Positions 5,708 through 6,277 of a stretch of 6,277 nucleotides of DNA are shown here, piece by piece. Made by a program: the position numbers and the translations under genes. Under the pieces are notes generated by a model that ran no database searches, was not told the origin of the DNA, and worked only from the letters and a program-made list of their open reading frames with translations. The DNA lies in assembly GCA_964395765.1 (NCBI GenBank), contig CAYNCU010000232.1:1-6277 (forward strand), in the 5' to 3' direction. The stretch comes from DATDPY01 sp964395765 (lineage in GTDB: Bacteria; Bacteroidota; Bacteroidia; Cytophagales; Cyclobacteriaceae). How positions within the stretch are numbered: the stretch's first letter is position 1; the number at the start of each line of letters is the position of its first letter.

Positions 5708-6277
5708 TTGAAAAATATTATTTTAACCCTGCTCGTCTCTTCGGTCTTATGTTCCTGTAATTCACGGAATGTAAAACGGGACCGGTTTTTCCTGCGGGCG
5801 AATGAGGCACTTAATCAGGGAAATTATGAATCGGCGGTGAGCTTATACGATGAGGCATTAAAACTGGATCCCTCTTTTGCCGATGCCTGGAATAACCGCG
5901 GGACCGCCCTGTTTGATAACGATAAATATGATCAGGCACTTGAATCTTATAACCAGGCTATCGCTTCCAATTATAAAAATCCTGCCGTTTACCTGAACCG
6001 GTCCAATACCTATTATAAATTAAAACAATATGAAACTGAATATAAAGAGCTTTATTATGATCGAAAACTTGTTGAAAAACAAATTCTCGATTTAGCCTTA
6101 ACAGGGCATGATATCCAGTTGCATGTTCATCCCCATTGGCTTGATGCAAAATATCTTGGCAACCATAAATGGAAATTTGTATACAATAAATATTCGCTTC
6201 AAAAATTAAATATAAAAGAAAATGAAAATGATATTAATACTCTCATTGGTTGTATAAGAAATAGTATTCAAATATTG
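5708..6277 (+). CDS. TPR lipoprotein running in frame into polysaccharide-deacetylase-like sequence (3' end outside window; possible chimera)
   Basis: The frame is open for 190 codons to the window edge. The start is taken as TTG 5708 because no in-frame ATG or GTG exists between the upstream stop (5636) and the first TPR, and the following residues form a lipoprotein signal (KNIILTLLVSSVLCSC, lipidation at Cys17). TAAGGAA directly abuts the TTG. TPR1 spans ~25-58 (ANEALNQGNYESAVSLYDEAL, LDP), TPR2 ~59-92 (AWNNRGTALFDNDKYDQAL), and TPR3 begins at A93 (VYLNRSNTYYKLKQYE) but breaks in its second helix. From ~Y116 the sequence instead resembles a polysaccharide deacetylase: LVEKQILDLALTGHDIQLHVHPHWLDAKY (121-149) with an HxHxH cluster at 139-143. 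The N-terminal deacetylase motif carrying the catalytic Asp is missing. By hand count GC drops from about 45% (5761-6000) to about 28% (6101-6277). It may be a real fusion, a recombination product or an assembly join. Confidence 0.75.
   Translation, partial: MKNIILTLLVSSVLCSCNSRNVKRDRFFLRANEALNQGNYESAVSLYDEALKLDPSFADAWNNRGTALFDNDKYDQALESYNQAIASNYKNPAVYLNRSNTYYKLKQYETEYKELYYDRKLVEKQILDLALTGHDIQLHVHPHWLDAKYLGNHKWKFVYNKYSLQKLNIKENENDINTLIGCIRNSIQIL

Noticed and set aside
5958..6149. A 63-codon minus-strand reading frame.
   Set aside because: It is antisense to the TPR/deacetylase-like frame, whose translation is recognisable throughout.

Overview
The window looks like chromosomal DNA from a member of the Bacteroidota, probably Bacteroidia or a relative known mainly from metagenomes. 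This is inferred from four things: AT-rich spacers with moderately GC-rich genes, weak or absent Shine-Dalgarno sequences, a lipoprotein fusing a YncE-type beta-propeller to an alkaline-phosphatase-like domain (an architecture typical of that phylum), and a cNMP-binding/SpoIIE phosphatase fusion. No rRNA, tRNA, CRISPR array, transposase or phage gene was seen.

Layout. (1) Positions 1-2034, minus strand: a large surface or periplasmic lipoprotein with an N-terminal YVTN/YncE-like propeller and a C-terminal phosphoesterase domain. Its C-terminus lies beyond the left edge. (2) Positions 2035-2400: an AT-rich divergent spacer with a perfect 18-bp palindrome, an 8-bp tandem repeat and a possible five-codon leader ORF. 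(3) Positions 2401-4277, plus strand: a two-gene operon joined by a 4-bp ATGA overlap, encoding an ABC ATPase of LolD/MacB type and a four-helix FtsX/MacB-like permease. The ATPase keeps Walker A and Walker B but has lost the consensus Q-loop, signature, D-loop and H-switch residues. (4) Positions 4327-5553, minus strand and convergent with the operon: a cytoplasmic PP2C-type phosphatase with an N-terminal cyclic-nucleotide-binding domain. (5) Positions 5554-5707: a short divergent spacer. (6) Positions 5708-6277, plus strand and open at the right edge: a lipoprotein with two and a half TPRs that runs, in frame and within a third TPR, into sequence resembling the middle of a polysaccharide deacetylase. 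GC content falls sharply at the same place.

How the genes fit together. The ATPase and permease almost certainly form one complex acting on lipoproteins, envelope material or a signal rather than on small-solute import. The phosphatase is probably the output end of a partner-switching or similar signalling chain whose partners are outside the window. The outer lipoprotein genes have no evident functional link to the transporter. The best candidates for something unusual are the degenerate ABC ATPase and the TPR/deacetylase junction. The second may be a genuine fusion, a recombination scar or an assembly chimera. I see no convincing evidence of a complete new multi-gene system.
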